Assembly (NCBI GenBank): GCA_027061425.1
Contig: JALSUN010000092.1
Span: forward strand, 4,338-11,011
Direction: 5' to 3'
Length of the DNA stretch: 6,674 nt
Origin: Helicobacteraceae bacterium
GTDB lineage: Bacteria > Campylobacterota > Campylobacteria > Campylobacterales > Sulfurimonadaceae
The notes under the pieces were generated by a model. The model saw only the letters and a program-made list of their open reading frames with translations, was not told the origin of the DNA and ran no database searches. Shown here piece by piece: positions 5,843-6,674 of the stretch. Position numbers and translations under genes: made by a program. The stretch's first letter is position 1. Every line of letters begins with the position of its first letter.

Positions 5843-6674
5843 ATGCAAAAAATCAGAAACATCGCCGTAATCGCACACGTTGACCACGGTAAAACAACAC
5901 TAGTAGACGGACTGCTTCAGCAGTCAGGTACATTTGGAGACCACGAGCAGCACGACGAACGCGCTATGGATTCAAACGACATCGAAAAAGAGCGTGGAAT
6001 CACGATTCTTTCTAAAAACACTGCGATCCGTTATGGTGATCACAAGATCAACATCATTGACACTCCGGGCCACGCTGACTTCGGTGGTGAAGTTGAACGT
6101 GTACTTAAGATGGTTGATGGGGCTTTGATCCTTGTTGATGCTTACGAAGGTGTTATGCCACAAACTAAGTTTGTTGTTAAGAAAATGCTTGCAATGGGAA
6201 TCACGCCTATCGTTGTTATTAACAAGATCGATAAGCCAGAAGCTGAGTGTGACCGTGTTGTTGACGAAGTGTTTGACCTCTTCGCTGACATGGGTGCAAC
6301 AGACGAGCAACAAGACTTCAAAGTTATCTACGCTGCAGCGCGTGATGGAATCGCTAAAGAAGATATGGATGACGAAGATGGTGACTTTACTTGTCTTTTC
6401 AACGCGATCTTAAATGATGTACCAGAGCCTAAAGGTGACCGTGAGAACTCTGCACAGGCGCAGGTATTTACACTAGACTACGACAACTATGTTGGTAAGA
6501 TCGGTATTGCTCGTATCTTTAATGGTCAGATCTCTAAGGGTGACAACGTTCTTCTTGCAAAAGCAGATGGCGAACTTGTAAAAGGTAAGATCTCTAAGCT
6601 TATCGGTTTCCTTGGTCTTCAGCGTATGGAGATCGACACGGCTGAAGCAGGTGACATCGTTGCATTTGCCGGTC
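5843..6674 (+). CDS. typA: Translational GTPase TypA/BipA, N-terminal part (partial)
   Basis: The frame is open from the ATG at 5843 to the right edge, 277 codons of a protein that is normally about 600 residues. It is a ribosome-associated translation-factor GTPase related to EF-G and LepA, involved in ribosome assembly and stress adaptation, especially at low temperature. The G-domain motifs are all present: G1 AHVDHGKTT (11-19), G2 RGITI (51-55), G3 DTPGH (73-77), G4 NKID (127-130) and the G5 region YAAARDG (163-169), where SA is more usual. The beta-barrel domain II begins near 205 (AQAQVFTLDYDNYVGKIG). The sequences EKERGITILSKNTA and DYDNYVGKIG(I)ARI point to TypA rather than LepA or EF-G. 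AAGGA (5832-5836) lies 6 nt before this ATG. An in-frame ATG at 5828 would add five residues but has no good ribosome binding site. Codon use is even and strong, as expected for a well-expressed gene. Confidence 0.96.
   Translation, partial: MQKIRNIAVIAHVDHGKTTLVDGLLQQSGTFGDHEQHDERAMDSNDIEKERGITILSKNTAIRYGDHKINIIDTPGHADFGGEVERVLKMVDGALILVDAYEGVMPQTKFVVKKMLAMGITPIVVINKIDKPEAECDRVVDEVFDLFADMGATDEQQDFKVIYAAARDGIAKEDMDDEDGDFTCLFNAILNDVPEPKGDRENSAQAQVFTLDYDNYVGKIGIARIFNGQISKGDNVLLAKADGELVKGKISKLIGFLGLQRMEIDTAEAGDIVAFAG

Noticed and set aside
5799..5870. 23-codon frame starting MKSLITRQ and overlapping the typA start in another frame
   Set aside because: Its ribosome binding site is weak and nothing suggests selection; the overlap with typA is easily due to chance.
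5702..5887. 61-codon minus-strand frame across the typA promoter and start
   Set aside because: It covers the promoter, leader and first codons of typA, lacks a good ribosome binding site and has no recognisable features.
5934..6413. Open frames on both strands inside the typA region
   Set aside because: They are alternative frames of an unmistakable TypA G domain and read as low-complexity, Leu/Ser/Thr-rich shadows.

Overview
The window looks like a chromosomal segment of a Campylobacterota (epsilonproteobacterial) organism, probably of the Sulfurovum/Sulfurimonas type. This is inferred from the style of the proteins (the TypA N-terminus and an OprD-like porin), from moderately AT-rich DNA with very AT-rich intergenic regions, and from promoter-like sites with a clear TATAAT-type -10 but no recognisable -35. 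I could not run a database search, so the taxonomic call is an inference.

Layout, left to right. (1) The minus-strand 5' part of a large MscS-type mechanosensitive channel gene runs off the left edge (1-914). (2) It diverges from a plus-strand DASS/SLC13 anion (dicarboxylate-type) symporter gene (1001-2416). (3) That gene converges, with only 3 bp between stop codons, on a small minus-strand gene for an exported or membrane-anchored 80-residue protein with three cysteines (2420-2662). (4) A 257-bp gap holds a GC-richer island with a tandem GTAGCC repeat and a small hairpin. It is followed by a well-positioned ribosome binding site and a 51- or 52-codon plus-strand gene of unknown function (2920-3078). 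(5) An apparent minus-strand operon follows, transcribed right to left: a serine-type glutaminase with an export signal (5569-4517), then 27 bp later an OprD-like outer-membrane porin (4489-3095). (6) A 273-bp divergent promoter region leads to the plus-strand translational GTPase gene typA/bipA (from 5843), which is cut off by the right edge.

How the genes may work together: glutaminase and porin are adjacent, co-directional and both predicted to be exported. The simplest reading is an envelope pathway in which the porin admits small substrates and periplasmic glutaminase turns L-glutamine into L-glutamate and ammonia. The nearby DASS carrier belongs to a family that moves di- and tricarboxylates and, in some members, glutamate in exchange, so a metabolic link is possible. 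It is on the other strand and separated by other genes, so a link is only a hypothesis. typA and the MscS gene are housekeeping or stress genes with no evident connection.

No tRNA, rRNA, CRISPR array, insertion sequence or prophage signature was seen. The least explained parts are the island and short gene at 2790-3078 and the 80-residue cysteine protein. I see nothing that amounts to a clear new system.
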